Source: Chlorogloeopsis sp038404745
GTDB lineage: Bacteria > Cyanobacteriota > Cyanobacteriia > Cyanobacteriales > Nostocaceae
Reading direction: 5' to 3'
Assembly (NCBI RefSeq): GCF_038404745.2
Contig: NZ_JAYKTT020000054.1
Location: forward strand, 62,001-126,000
DNA: 64,000 nucleotides
Position 1 is the first letter of the stretch; each line of letters opens with the position of its first letter. A program made the position numbers and the translations under genes. Shown one piece after another: positions 35,978 through 45,420 of this stretch. Below the pieces are notes generated by a model. The model was not told the origin of the DNA. It was given only the letters and a program-made list of their open reading frames with translations, and searched no databases.

Positions 35978-36835
35978 CTAACTAGTCCCTTGTCGTAGAT
36001 CCCAAATTTTCTGTGCCAGTTGAATATGTAAATTGTGGCTAGCTTTGTATGCTAAAAAATGAGCACAGGGTATTTTTCCTATTAGGCTCAAGTCTCCTAT
36101 TAAGTCCAAAAGTTTATGACGTACTGGTTCATTAGCAAATCTTAGTGGTGGATTGAGCCAGCCTTGTGGCCCGCAAACCAAAGCATTTTCCAGGCTTCCA
36201 CCCTTGATTAACCCAGATTTTTGCAGATATTCAATTTGATGTAGTAAACCAAATGTGCGGGCAGGAGCAATTTCAACAGCAAAGTTAGCATGATTAGTGG
36301 AAGCAGAAGTTGGTGACCAACTATACCATTGATTGCCAATAGCAGGCAGATCGAAGTCAATGCCGTAGGTGAAGCGAGGTGCTGGTGCTGGTAAAGCACA
36401 CACAAAACCATCGTCCTCACGTACCCAAATTGGTTCATTTATGGGTGGGTAGCTCTGTTGCTCTATGCAAGTTTGTGAAACTAAGCCTACCTGAGCGATA
36501 CTGTCTGCCCATACCTTTGCTGAACCGTCCAAAAGTGGTACTTCTGGGCCATTGATTTCGATCCGGGCATTATCTACACCCATACCAGTTAAAGCTGCCA
36601 ATAAATGTTCTACAGTCCGAACACTTACCTCGCCTTTACCCAGCTGAGTTGACAGAACCGTCTGACTTACCGCCGCTACTTGTGCTGGAATGATCGGAGT
36701 GTCTGGTAAATCTACCCTGATGAAGTATCGTCCACTGTCTGCTTCTGCTGGTAATATCTGCACTTGAGTACTGATACCACTGTGCAGTCCCACCCCTGTG
36801 TGGTTAATTTTAGCTGCTAATGTATTTTGTTCCAT
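35978..36835 (-). CDS. lpxC: UDP-3-O-acyl-N-acetylglucosamine deacetylase
   Basis: Committed zinc-dependent deacetylation step of lipid A synthesis. 285 residues: N-terminal HTGVGLHSG, STQLGKGEVSVRTVEHLLAAL (first zinc His), NGPEVPLLDGSA, FANEPVRHKLLDLIGDLSLIG (second zinc His and Asp) and the C-terminal FLAYKASHNLHIQLAQKI. All expected residues are present. It follows bamA by 71 bases, which hold a long inverted repeat. Confidence 0.95.
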   Translation of the reverse strand: MEQNTLAAKINHTGVGLHSGISTQVQILPAEADSGRYFIRVDLPDTPIIPAQVAAVSQTVLSTQLGKGEVSVRTVEHLLAALTGMGVDNARIEINGPEVPLLDGSAKVWADSIAQVGLVSQTCIEQQSYPPINEPIWVREDDGFVCALPAPAPRFTYGIDFDLPAIGNQWYSWSPTSASTNHANFAVEIAPARTFGLLHQIEYLQKSGLIKGGSLENALVCGPQGWLNPPLRFANEPVRHKLLDLIGDLSLIGKIPCAHFLAYKASHNLHIQLAQKIWDLRQGTS

Positions 36836-36858
36836 ATTGCTAGATGTCGTGTATCATC

Positions 36859-36890
36859 AGTCATTTGTCTTATGCTAATGACAAATGACT
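36859..36890. repeat. Perfect 11-base inverted repeat between bamA and lpxC
   Basis: AGTCATTTGTC and GACAAATGACT, separated by 10 bases. No T-run on either strand, so it is not a clear terminator; it may affect relative expression of bamA and lpxC by forming an mRNA hairpin. Confidence 0.6.
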
Positions 36891-36906
36891 GGTAACTAAT
36901 GACCAA

Positions 36907-39831
36907 TTAAAATCTTTCACCAATGCCAAAATTGATGCGGCTGTCTCCTTCATCGTTGATACCGTAGTCAACGCGAATGGGGCCAAGTGGGGATTGTACC
37001 CTGACGCCGATGCCGTAGCCATAGCCAGTACCATTTTTATCCAGCAACTCACCTGCTCTAGTCTCGGAGCCGAAGTCTGTGCCAACATCAAAAAATAGTG
37101 CGCCACTGACTACAGAGAAAACTGGGAAGCGATACTCAAGCGAGGCTTGGGCGAAACTACGAGAACTACCTAATGCACCTTCTTCATAACCCCGAACAGA
37201 GTTACTACCACCCAATGTAAAAGCTTCGTAAGGAGGCAAGTCACCAAGTACAGTTCCTCCTTGAACATTAAAGGCGATGGTTTGCGCCCCTTTGGTAAAA
37301 TTCAGAAATCTGACTGGGAAATATTGACTGTAGCTGCCTCGTAATCTAGTCATAAAAATACTGCCCAGCCCTATTGGTACAGACTGATCTACCCCAAGAC
37401 GGAAGAAAGAACCACTTGTTGGTTGTAAAGGATTATTGCGGCGATCGCGTACTGCTCCAAGTTGTACCAGCAACAAATCATCTTGTCCTTCTCCAGATTG
37501 AGTCAACTCAATACAATTGCTTGGATCTTGCTCACACGGTACTGTGACGTCCTCAAGCCTACCTCGCCTTCTGAGATCGCCATCGCGATCGCGGCTAGAA
37601 ACTCTTTGATACTGTAAACCAGCTGAAGCTGTCCACTCTGCACGCTCGTAAGGATTCCTTGACAAGGGACGGCTGAAGGTTACACCACCACCCAAACGTA
37701 AAATGCGGGGGCGATCGCCATCATCTCCTGGATTTCTGGGATTATAGGTCTCAATATCCTGATCTGGGCCGTCAAAAATCAATGAAATTGAACGACGGCG
37801 AAAACCGTTAATTGTATAGGAGGTTCGGTATGGATCGCCGGCTATCCAAGGATCTGTAAACCGGACATCAAACAGAAATTCTCGTTGTCCTATCTGTAAC
37901 TCTGTTCCTAGTTTTTGGTTTCTACCATTCAGATTTTGCTCTTGGTAGCTAATGGTACCAAATAATCCACTTGCAGTACTAAAACCCGCCCCGGCTGCGA
38001 TCGAACCAGTATTGCGCTCAACCACATTCACCACTACATCTACTCTACTGGGGTCAGTACCTGGATCTAAGGAAACATTCACATCTTCAAACAAACCTAG
38101 TCCAAATACCCGCTGCAAGTCTCTTTGCACAATATTGCGGTTAAATACCGTTCCTGGCTTCAACTGCAATTCTCGTGTCACAATGTAAGGCTGTGTTTTA
38201 CCTCGAATCGGTTCTCCCTTTTCGGTTGTCTCTTGCCCTTCTTTAGTACGGAAGCGGACGCGGATATCTTCTACCACCCCTTCTGCTACTTGTAAAGTGA
38301 CAACGCCGTTTTCCGTTACTTGCGGCGCTCCAATTACCTGTGCTAATACATAACCTTGGTCTTGATAACGTTTAGTTAACTGCTTGATGCCTTCCTGTAG
38401 GTCGCGTAAATTCAAAATCTGTCCGTATTGGTTACGAAAGATTTCATCTACAACTTTTGGATCTAATACTGAAGGAACGTCGGTACCGGGATTTGCTTGG
38501 ATATTTACGTCTCGTAAGACAGGGTTAGGTTGAACTATAAAGCTTACCCGTACTCCCAATGGCGTATCTTCTGGCACTGCTTGCACATTGGAGAAAAAGC
38601 CAGTTGAAAAGACGGCGTTAATATCCTCTTGTAGTTGCGATCGCGTTGTTGTCCGTCCTGGTTGGGTACGAATAGCTCTGTAAACTTCGTCTTCTAGTTG
38701 GGGTGTTAGCGCCTGTCCAGTTTGAGATCTCACTAACACTTCCGACACTAACACGCGCGGTTCTGTCTCTGTTTGTTCTTGATTTTGTTGATTTTCTGGA
38801 GTCGTTGGTAATGCTGGTTCAGCCCCAGGAGGAGTAGTATTTTGCTGATTAGGAGTCGGGGCGGGAGTTTGAGGTGATTGTTGAGTTCCCGCAGGAGGCG
38901 TGGGAGCTTGGAAAGGTGATTGTTGAGTTCCCGCAGGAGGCGTGGGAGCTTGGAAAGGTGACTGTTGAGTTCCCGCAGGAGGCGTGGGAGCTTGGAAAGG
39001 TGACTGTTGAGTTCCCGCAGGAGGCGTGGGAGCTTGGAAAGGTGACTGTTGAGTTCCCGCAGGAGGCGTGGGAGCAGGAGTCGGATTCTGTGCAATGATT
39101 TGATTTGCCCAGTTTGTGCCTATGCTCCTTGGTGTTGTCTTCAGTGCTGCTGCACCTGACAACATAGCTTGATTTGTCCAGTTTGTGCCTATGCTCCTTG
39201 GTGTCGTCTTTAGTGCTGCTGCACCTGATACACTATTAACTCTTATCTGCTGATTTGCTGATAGTTTAGCTGCTGGAGTTGTTTGGTTTAAGTTTTTAGG
39301 AGTTTGTGTAGTAGTTGGTAGCTTAGAAGTGGATGCTACTACTTGGGAAGTTGTCTTCACCACTGATGCTGTTGGAAACACAGCACTAACTTCATGCTCC
39401 TGATGCTTTGTTAGTGGTGTATTTGCCTGAGGTTTAAAAGTTTGAGATATTTTTGGAGTTGCTGATGTTGCAGAGTCTGGTAGAGATACTTGGGGAGTTG
39501 TTTTCAGTGCTGATGCTGTTGGAAACACAACTTGCCCTTGAGTTTCTGGTGGAGTAATAACTGTCTTTTGTTGAGATTTTTGAGAAGTTTGTACAGTTGC
39601 TGGCGTTGACAGGATTGGCATAATCGCCTCTGAGGTTTCTACCTCTGAAGTTCCTGCTAAAACATCAACAGCAGGGAATGAGGAGTTAACTTCCTGCTCG
39701 CGATCAGTGGTTGATGTGAAAACTTCTGCTGTTTCTTTTGAATTCTTTGTGGTTTGTGCTTCTGCACTGAGCGAGCCGCTTAAAGGGGCTGCAATCGCCA
39801 CCACTGTCATAAACACGGGAGATAGGCGCAT
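36907..39831 (-). CDS. bamA: Omp85/BamA outer-membrane assembly protein with repeat-rich N-terminal linker
   Basis: Inserts beta-barrel proteins into the outer membrane. About 974 residues: a signal peptide (MRLSPVFMTVVAIAAPLSGSLSAEAQ), then a roughly 320-residue low-complexity region, three POTRA domains (about 360-600) and a C-terminal 16-strand barrel ending in the outer-membrane signature INFGIGERF with terminal Phe. The linker contains several (F/S)-x-(T/A)-x-ALKTTP motifs, a duplicated 23-residue block (SGAAALKTTPRSIGTNW) and five copies of APTPPAGTQQSPFQ. The ATG at 39831 is used, with GAGGA upstream; a GTG at 39858 would add nine residues. It heads the lpxC-fabZ-lpxA-lpxB block as in other cyanobacteria. 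Confidence 0.94.
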   Translation of the reverse strand: MRLSPVFMTVVAIAAPLSGSLSAEAQTTKNSKETAEVFTSTTDREQEVNSSFPAVDVLAGTSEVETSEAIMPILSTPATVQTSQKSQQKTVITPPETQGQVVFPTASALKTTPQVSLPDSATSATPKISQTFKPQANTPLTKHQEHEVSAVFPTASVVKTTSQVVASTSKLPTTTQTPKNLNQTTPAAKLSANQQIRVNSVSGAAALKTTPRSIGTNWTNQAMLSGAAALKTTPRSIGTNWANQIIAQNPTPAPTPPAGTQQSPFQAPTPPAGTQQSPFQAPTPPAGTQQSPFQAPTPPAGTQQSPFQAPTPPAGTQQSPQTPAPTPNQQNTTPPGAEPALPTTPENQQNQEQTETEPRVLVSEVLVRSQTGQALTPQLEDEVYRAIRTQPGRTTTRSQLQEDINAVFSTGFFSNVQAVPEDTPLGVRVSFIVQPNPVLRDVNIQANPGTDVPSVLDPKVVDEIFRNQYGQILNLRDLQEGIKQLTKRYQDQGYVLAQVIGAPQVTENGVVTLQVAEGVVEDIRVRFRTKEGQETTEKGEPIRGKTQPYIVTRELQLKPGTVFNRNIVQRDLQRVFGLGLFEDVNVSLDPGTDPSRVDVVVNVVERNTGSIAAGAGFSTASGLFGTISYQEQNLNGRNQKLGTELQIGQREFLFDVRFTDPWIAGDPYRTSYTINGFRRRSISLIFDGPDQDIETYNPRNPGDDGDRPRILRLGGGVTFSRPLSRNPYERAEWTASAGLQYQRVSSRDRDGDLRRRGRLEDVTVPCEQDPSNCIELTQSGEGQDDLLLVQLGAVRDRRNNPLQPTSGSFFRLGVDQSVPIGLGSIFMTRLRGSYSQYFPVRFLNFTKGAQTIAFNVQGGTVLGDLPPYEAFTLGGSNSVRGYEEGALGSSRSFAQASLEYRFPVFSVVSGALFFDVGTDFGSETRAGELLDKNGTGYGYGIGVRVQSPLGPIRVDYGINDEGDSRINFGIGERF
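38871..39077 (-). repeat. Five tandem 42-base repeats in bamA
   Basis: Nearly identical 42-base units encoding APTPPAGTQQSPFQ, in the linker before the first POTRA domain. Low divergence at DNA level indicates recent expansion and likely length variation between strains. Confidence 0.9.
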
Positions 39832-40108
39832 TTTATTTTGATTCCTCTTCACGTCCACACACCATCAAAAGGCAATTAAACTTTCAGTTAAAAGGTAAAA
39901 GTAAAAACATAATTATTACTCTCGCCTTTCTACTTTATAAGGCAAAATGCCGAAGGCAGAAGTTAAAGACTTTTGTTGTTTTTCTTTTACTCAAGGAACT
40001 GAGGATTGATGGTTGATAAGACGCGACTAATCACTGCTATACAGTTGTTAGTTGTTTATGATTAGTTGTTTGTTCCAATCAACTACCAACAATCCTCAGT
40101 TGATTTTA

Positions 40109-40846
40109 TTATTCCCGTTCTACTGCTTTAATTACGCGTCGTAGAACCTCCTGATAAGCATCTTCTACATTTCCTAAGTCACGGCGAAACCGATCTTTAT
40201 CCAAAACACGGCGATTAGGATCATTTTCCGCAGAAATATCCCATAAACGGCAGGTATCTGGACTAATTTCATCCGCTAGCAACAACTGTTGTTGTGAATT
40301 CAAACCAAATTCTAGTTTGAAGTCTACAAGGGTGATATCACACTGTTGGAAAAAGTCCTTCAGAAATTCGTTTATTTGCAGTGCTAGATGGGTAATTTTG
40401 TTAACTTGTTCCACAGTCGCCAGTTCCATTAGAAGCAGGCGATCGCGTGTCAATAAAGGATCTCCTAATTGATCGTTTTTATAATAAAACTCCACTAAGG
40501 GCTGTTTTAGAACAGTGCCTAGTGGTAATCCTGTTTGCTGACAAAGGCTACCAGCAGCAATATTTCTCACAACTACTTCCAAGGGCAAAATTTTTACTGC
40601 TTCTATCCGCATTTGATTAGGAGCAGGACTATCAATAAAGTGGGTTTTTACGCCATGTGCTTCCAATTCTTTGAATAATTTACTAGAAATGCTACAATTT
40701 ATCTCTCCTTTGCCTCGTATACTTCCACGTTTTTGTGCATTAAACGCTGTAGCATCATCTTTAAAAACAGCCAGAAAGATTTGTGGGTCATCCGTGGGAT
40801 AGATAATTTTGGCTTTGCCTTCGTATAACTTAGTGTGGACAGACAT
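40109..40846 (-). CDS. purC: SAICAR synthetase
   Basis: Phosphoribosylaminoimidazole-succinocarboxamide synthase, an ATP-dependent step of purine synthesis. 245 residues, usual length: YEGKAKIIY at the N-terminus, KRGSIRGKGEINCSISSKLF, the PLEVVVRNIAAGSL motif, ITLVDFKLEFGL and DEISPDTCRLWD. It starts at ATG 40846. It stands as a single gene 277 bases upstream (in coordinates, right) of the bamA start region, so it is not obviously co-transcribed with it. Confidence 0.96.
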   Translation of the reverse strand: MSVHTKLYEGKAKIIYPTDDPQIFLAVFKDDATAFNAQKRGSIRGKGEINCSISSKLFKELEAHGVKTHFIDSPAPNQMRIEAVKILPLEVVVRNIAAGSLCQQTGLPLGTVLKQPLVEFYYKNDQLGDPLLTRDRLLLMELATVEQVNKITHLALQINEFLKDFFQQCDITLVDFKLEFGLNSQQQLLLADEISPDTCRLWDISAENDPNRRVLDKDRFRRDLGNVEDAYQEVLRRVIKAVERE

Positions 40847-41215
40847 GGTGACAAGTAAGATTTTAGGCTATGGGCGGCTTTTATACGTTCAAGCTTAACC
40901 ATTTTATCTTTTGTCGTTATTTATTAATCACTGATAGCGCTGCCCTCAACAAAGGATATGGATGCACAAGCGCAAACATAATCCCTGAAAATACTATTTA
41001 AGTTATTTTATATTTTTGCTCAATGTATAAAAAATTACTAATTATTGGGTAATAATACTTTTCATAGTATAAAAAACAAAAAATATTTCAGTGTTTATCG
41101 TGAAGCTAAAAAGCCTATATATATAGGCAAAATAACTAAATAAAATAAATTGCCAGAAATTAAATATTTACATAGCTAAAACTGAGCTAGTAACAAATAA
41201 CCTCTGATTATCAAA
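40847..41215. other. Divergent intergenic region
   Basis: About 370 AT-rich bases between purC and the small conserved gene. A perfect 16-base palindrome GCCTATATATATAGGC lies at 41113-41128. No gene seen. Confidence 0.45.
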
Positions 41216-41230
41216 GTGAGTACGTTAAAA

Positions 41231-41506
41231 ATGGTCAACAAAGATAACTTTCTTTACCCTAAAGGTCGTTACTACGGTCAAGTCAAACCAGAGAACTTGG
41301 TGTTTAATGCTAATTTGCAGGAGTTTGCTCAAAAAGTAAGCTATATTTGCAATTTAGAAACTTCTGGTAAAATTCCTCCAGAAGAGGCTTATGAGCAAAT
41401 CAAAGCCCTTTGGAAAGGTTTGAAAAGAAGTAAAAAGCAATTAAGAATTGGCGAAGATCCTTTTCGTCCAGATGATGATAACGCTGACAGTGATGGTGAA
41501 AACTAG
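41231..41506 (+). CDS. Small conserved cyanobacterial protein (DUF7219-like)
   Basis: 91 residues. It has the pattern DNFLYPKGRYYGQ, then NLVFNANLQEFAQKVSYICNLETSGKIPPEEAYEQ as an alpha-helical core, and a basic segment (KGLKRSKKQL) followed by an acidic tail. It is of a type conserved in cyanobacteria, without known function; I believe it falls in DUF7219 but cannot verify this here. ATG 41231 is preferred; an in-frame GTG at 41216 would add five residues. It is a soluble protein and stands alone. Confidence 0.75.
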   Translation: MVNKDNFLYPKGRYYGQVKPENLVFNANLQEFAQKVSYICNLETSGKIPPEEAYEQIKALWKGLKRSKKQLRIGEDPFRPDDDNADSDGEN

Positions 41507-42058
41507 AAAAATAATATCAGCGTGAGCTGAAGTTAGAACATATTCTTGCTGTGTATGTAGTATTCACTTTTAACTAGACTTCTGAAGTTTAGGCAAAAGA
41601 AAAAAGTTTGAATTTAGCAAAATATATTTAGAATTAGGCAAAGTCTCTAGCAGCGAGATTGTGCCAAACTATTTTTTCGCTTCATAAATTTTGTACCTTA
41701 GACTTTTTGCAAAAATCAGAATTTAGATTAACTATAAATAAAGGATGAACATAGATTGACACCATAAAATCAAAATACAGCGTATTTCATCTAGATGAAG
41801 TACATTACCTATCCTATTATGTACCGGGAACCCTCCCCTTTTTAAGTGAGTGTTAGGGAGGGGTATACTGCATTAACTTGCAATCTGCTGTATGTGTTTC
41901 TCAGTTCTCATCCAAAGAAAGTTTATAGACGCGCAGCGACTTCTTGAAATGTACCGATTTTTAAGCATAATTGATTTTGAGCCATGCAGAGCGCGTCTAA
42001 GTACAGTTTTCCAGAGGCAACTTCAAACTTTCTAAGACAGTCATCGATAGCTAGACAA
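41507..42058. other. 552-base non-coding region
   Basis: No convincing ORF. CCCTCCC (41831-41837) can pair with GGGAGGG (41856-41862), forming a GC-rich hairpin of uncertain role in an otherwise AT-rich stretch. The sqdX stop lies at the right end, and no standard terminator for it was identified. Confidence 0.45.
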
Positions 42059-43192
42059 CTATGCTGCTTTCGGTAACTCGGAATAAATTATCTTTTGATA
42101 ATAATCTTGTAATTGGCGAGTAGCAGCTGCCCATCCCCAACGTTCTGCTTCTTGGCGTGCATTTTGACGGATATTTTCTCGTTCTTGTTTCTGCTTTAAC
42201 AGACGAATTGTTGCCGCGATCGCACCCGCATCACCTGTTTGTGGATCGAACAAGTATCCATTGACGCCATCTGTAACAATATCGGGAATACCACCGGAAC
42301 GAGCCGCTACCACAGGGCAGCCAGCTGCCATTGCTTCTAGCAATACTAATCCCAGTGTTTCTGTGCGGGAAGGAAAAACAAAAGCATCAGCACTTGCAAA
42401 CGCAGAGGCTAATTCTGTTCCAACCAAATAGCCAACAAAATGGGTATTTGTATCGTCAAAGTACTTTTCTAAGTTTGCCCTGTGCGGGCCATCTCCTACA
42501 AGTGCCAATCTTGCTTCGGGGATAGCTTCTAATATTGGTTTGATACGCTCAATTTCTTTTTCAGCGGAAAGACGCCCAACATAAAGTAGCAAAGGGCTAT
42601 CTGGATGATTTTGCGATAGATGCGATCGCATTTGCTTAGAAGCTAAACTGGGATGAAACGTTTCTGTATCTACTCCCCGCTGCCACAAATTTACTCGCTC
42701 GATCCCGTGTGCTGTTAATTCATCCATCATGGCTGTGGAAGTACATAGATTTAAAGCTGCTTGATTATGTGCAGATTTCAGTAATTCCCACAATAATCCT
42801 TCCAACATTCCTAAACCGTAATGCTGCAAATATTGGGGCAGATGGGTATGATAAGAAGCTACTAGCGGTATATTTAACATTTTGCTATAAAATATACCCG
42901 CTAATCCAAGAACAGCTGGATTTACTACATGAACAATATCTGGCTGAAACTTTTCCAAAATATGACCAATTGCTGGGCGTGGTAGTGCCATTTTTAACTC
43001 TGGATATAGTGGTAGTGGAAAACCAGAGATACCATATATTTGCGCCCCTTTATATTCAGTCATACCACCATCGGGACAAATTACCAGTACTTGGTCTCCC
43101 CTGCGTTGTAGGTGTTCAACTGTGTGGCGCAAGCGCGTGACGATGCCGTCAACCTTAGGCAGAAAGGTTTCAGTGAATAGAGCAATCCTCAT
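42059..43192 (-). CDS. sqdX: Sulfoquinovosyltransferase SqdX (GT4)
   Basis: Transfers sulfoquinovose from UDP-sulfoquinovose to diacylglycerol, giving the thylakoid lipid SQDG. 377 residues, GT-B fold: N-terminal MRIALFTETFLPKVDGIVTRL, the middle YVGRLSAEKEIERI and the donor-binding FPSRTETLGLVLLEAMAAGCPVV with its E-x7-E pattern. Identity is supported by sqdB lying just upstream on the same strand; that pair is the cyanobacterial SQDG operon. The 458-base gap between them is long and contains a large palindrome. Confidence 0.93.
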   Translation of the reverse strand: MRIALFTETFLPKVDGIVTRLRHTVEHLQRRGDQVLVICPDGGMTEYKGAQIYGISGFPLPLYPELKMALPRPAIGHILEKFQPDIVHVVNPAVLGLAGIFYSKMLNIPLVASYHTHLPQYLQHYGLGMLEGLLWELLKSAHNQAALNLCTSTAMMDELTAHGIERVNLWQRGVDTETFHPSLASKQMRSHLSQNHPDSPLLLYVGRLSAEKEIERIKPILEAIPEARLALVGDGPHRANLEKYFDDTNTHFVGYLVGTELASAFASADAFVFPSRTETLGLVLLEAMAAGCPVVAARSGGIPDIVTDGVNGYLFDPQTGDAGAIAATIRLLKQKQERENIRQNARQEAERWGWAAATRQLQDYYQKIIYSELPKAA

Positions 43193-43650
43193 AAAATACT
43201 ATTGATTACAGGCAGAGCGTTTAGATAATCCCAACTTCTGAGCAATTACACCATTAATTCCAGAGTAAATCGTCTGTTGGACTAGGAGCAATTATGTGCA
43301 GTCACTTAGTCCATCATTATCTTTACTTTCTTCAGAATAGCCGTTATTAGGAGCAAAATCACTAATTATTGGATAATACATTTGAGTATTAGCGATCGCT
43401 GGTCGTCATTGGATCGGAAAGCGTAACGATCAGTTTGAGACCAATGACTAAACTTGATTTCAGTAGGTTTCTTTAGCTAGCCTCATTCAGGTTTACAGTT
43501 ATTAACTTTGATGGTTTACTAGTAATTTTAGTTAACAGTATTCAGTACTGCCCATTCAGGAATTAGTCGATAGATGTTGATACGACTAATTCCTAGTTGA
43601 GGCAGTACTATGAACAGAATCAGAATAAGCGATCGCCTATTCATCCTTTA
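43193..43650. other. sqdB-sqdX spacer
   Basis: 458 bases without an ORF of note, holding a HIP1 octamer at about 43394 and another at about 43630, and a long interrupted palindrome at 43544-43609 next to the sqdB stop. Confidence 0.5.
43544..43609. repeat. 66-base two-part palindrome
   Basis: Outer arms AGTACTGCC (43544) and GGCAGTACT (43601); inner arms AGGAATTAGTCG (43558) and CGACTAATTCCT (43583). The internal loop is 5 and 6 bases and the apical loop 13 bases. Both stems are perfect, 21 pairs in total. No T-run on either strand. It may be a small palindromic mobile element or an mRNA-stabilising hairpin after sqdB. Confidence 0.8.
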
Positions 43651-44805
43651 TTACTTACGATGCCAAGTCACTTTCGGCAAAATTTGATATTTGTCAACTC
43701 GATTTTGATATTTGACTGCAAAGTTTAGCAGAGAATCGAGCAAAGAATCAGAGAGATAATGAGGTTGCAGTCCTAAATCCAGTAGCTTAGTGTTTTTGGC
43801 ATTGAAATAATGTTCTTCTTTCTCGATTCTGGGATTCTCCAAATTATTAATTTCCACATTTAGTCCCATCGCGTTTCCGGCTTTTTTCACCATCAGCGCC
43901 AAGTCACCGACACTAAATTGTTCAGTGAATTGGTTAAAGACGCGGAATTCACCAGATTCAGCAGGGTTAGCGATTGCTATTTCTATACATCGCACTGTAT
44001 CGCGAATATCCAAAAATCCGCGCGTTTGTCCGCCCTTACCATAAACAGTCAAGGGGTGTCCAATAGCAGCTTGAATGCAGAAGCGGTTCAACGCAGTTCC
44101 AAATACACCATCATAATCAAGGCGATTAATTAACAGTTCGTCCATTCCAGTTTCTTCTGTTAAGACGCCATAAACAACACCTTGATTTAAATCAGTTGCC
44201 CGGAGTCCCCAAATTCGGCAAGCAAAATGGATATTATGACTGTCATGCACTTTGCTTAAGTGATACATTGAACCAGGTTGTTTGGGGTAGGGCAAGGTGT
44301 CTTTGCGCCCATTATGCTCAATGGTAATGTAGCCTTCTTCTATATCTATATTAGGTGTGCCATATTCACCCATTGTTCCCAACTTCACTAAGTGACAGTC
44401 TGGGAAATCGGCTTTCATCACGTACAGTAAATTTAGTGTACCGACGACGTTATTAACCTGCGTCATCACAGCGTGTTCGCGGTCAATCATCGAAAATGGA
44501 GCTGAACGTTGTTCGCCAAAATGCACGATTGTATTCGGCTCAAATTGATGCAGCGCCTTTTGGAGAAAATCGTAATTTGTAATATCGCCAACAAACAGGT
44601 CGATAGATCTACCCGTTAAATCTTTCCAACGCTGAATACGTTGCTGAATTGGCACAATCGGGGTGAGAGTTTGTACACCCAGTTCATTATCCCAGTGTCG
44701 CCGCACCAGACTATCTAAAATACCAACTTCATAACCGCGATTAGAAAGGTAAAGTGCGGTTGCCCAACCGCAATAACCATCGCCACCAATAACCAGGACT
44801 TTCAT
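43651..44805 (-). CDS. sqdB: UDP-sulfoquinovose synthase
   Basis: NAD-dependent enzyme making UDP-sulfoquinovose from UDP-glucose and sulfite, the first step of SQDG synthesis. 384 residues of the short-chain dehydrogenase/epimerase fold: Rossmann GGDGYCGWATALYLSNRG, LVRRHWDNELG, the catalytic Tyr and Lys in SMYHLSKVHDSHNI, and GGQTRGFLDIRDTV. ATG 44805 is preferred over GTG 44811. It precedes sqdX on the same strand. Confidence 0.96.
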   Translation of the reverse strand: MKVLVIGGDGYCGWATALYLSNRGYEVGILDSLVRRHWDNELGVQTLTPIVPIQQRIQRWKDLTGRSIDLFVGDITNYDFLQKALHQFEPNTIVHFGEQRSAPFSMIDREHAVMTQVNNVVGTLNLLYVMKADFPDCHLVKLGTMGEYGTPNIDIEEGYITIEHNGRKDTLPYPKQPGSMYHLSKVHDSHNIHFACRIWGLRATDLNQGVVYGVLTEETGMDELLINRLDYDGVFGTALNRFCIQAAIGHPLTVYGKGGQTRGFLDIRDTVRCIEIAIANPAESGEFRVFNQFTEQFSVGDLALMVKKAGNAMGLNVEINNLENPRIEKEEHYFNAKNTKLLDLGLQPHYLSDSLLDSLLNFAVKYQNRVDKYQILPKVTWHRK

Positions 44806-45009
44806 TTTCACCAGTTTTTACTCGCTGATAGCTAAATCTACCAGGTTTGTGTCCCCTCTAAACCATCTGATGGAGAGATGAAGTGGAAGCAGGGGAGACA
44901 AGGAGACAAGGCGACAAGAAAGCATCAGGAGCAAAGGGGCTTCAAGAGCAGAGGAGAACAACCAACTACTAACTACTGTACGGGCGGGTTTAGAAGATAA
45001 ATTTTCGAT

Positions 45010-45250
45010 TTGAACGGTAAGATGATCAGCAAAACCCGCACGCCAGTTGACGCCAGTCGCTTCAACGGGGGGAACCCCCGCACGGCGCTTCTCTCCGCAA
45101 CGCGCTGGCTCCTTTATGCCGGGAGACCCGTCCACCCTTCGGGTACCCTGTGGGAACGCCTCCGGCGTACAGCAGTCCCCCAAACTCCTTCGGAGACGCT
45201 ACGCGAACGCCGGAAACCGCCAAGACGGGGGCTGCTTCACCGCACTGGCT
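45010..45250. repeat. GC-rich dispersed repeat block
   Basis: Composite of short palindromic modules, unlike the AT-rich surroundings. Related modules lie at 7565-7650, 14955-15135 (inside pnkp), 35155-35205 and 55590-55735. Confidence 0.6.
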
Positions 45251-45357
45251 CCCCTACTAACCAATGACTAATGACTAAATACAAATCGATCAAACCCTAA
45301 CAATTACTATTTATGTAAATAAATATTACAAGTATGACGTCAAAACGTTTTGCTGTC

Positions 45358-45386
45358 TTGACAACCATCAGCAGACTCGATATCGT
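45358..45386 (+). promoter_or_regulatory. Sigma-70-type promoter of the RHH gene
   Basis: A perfect -35 TTGACA (45358-45363), 17-base spacer and TATCGT (45381-45386) as a -10, some 35 bases before the ATG of the downstream gene. Confidence 0.55.
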
Positions 45387-45420
45387 AAGATACATACCCG
45401 GGTAAGACCGTTAAAGAGTT

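Larger units (their letters stand above)
44806..45420. other. Intergenic region dominated by GC-rich repeats
   Basis: About 615 bases. 45010-45250 is markedly GC-rich, with inverted blocks such as GGGGGGAACCCCC, CCCTTCGGG and CTCCTTCGGAG. 44881-44930 has the GACAAGGAGACAAGG purine repeat. Several long frames cross it on both strands, but their composition and stop-poor pattern come from the repeat, not from genes. The right end holds a promoter. Confidence 0.6.

Noticed and set aside
38748..39098. Repetitive frames on both strands (for example VEFPQEAWELGK repeats)
   Set aside because: Shadows of the 42-base tandem repeats inside bamA; the repeat period is a multiple of three, so every frame looks periodic.
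44818..45271. Overlapping frames of 74-121 residues on both strands
   Set aside because: They lie in the GC-rich repeat block, where stop codons are rare; the frames compete with each other and none has a ribosome binding site or family-like sequence.
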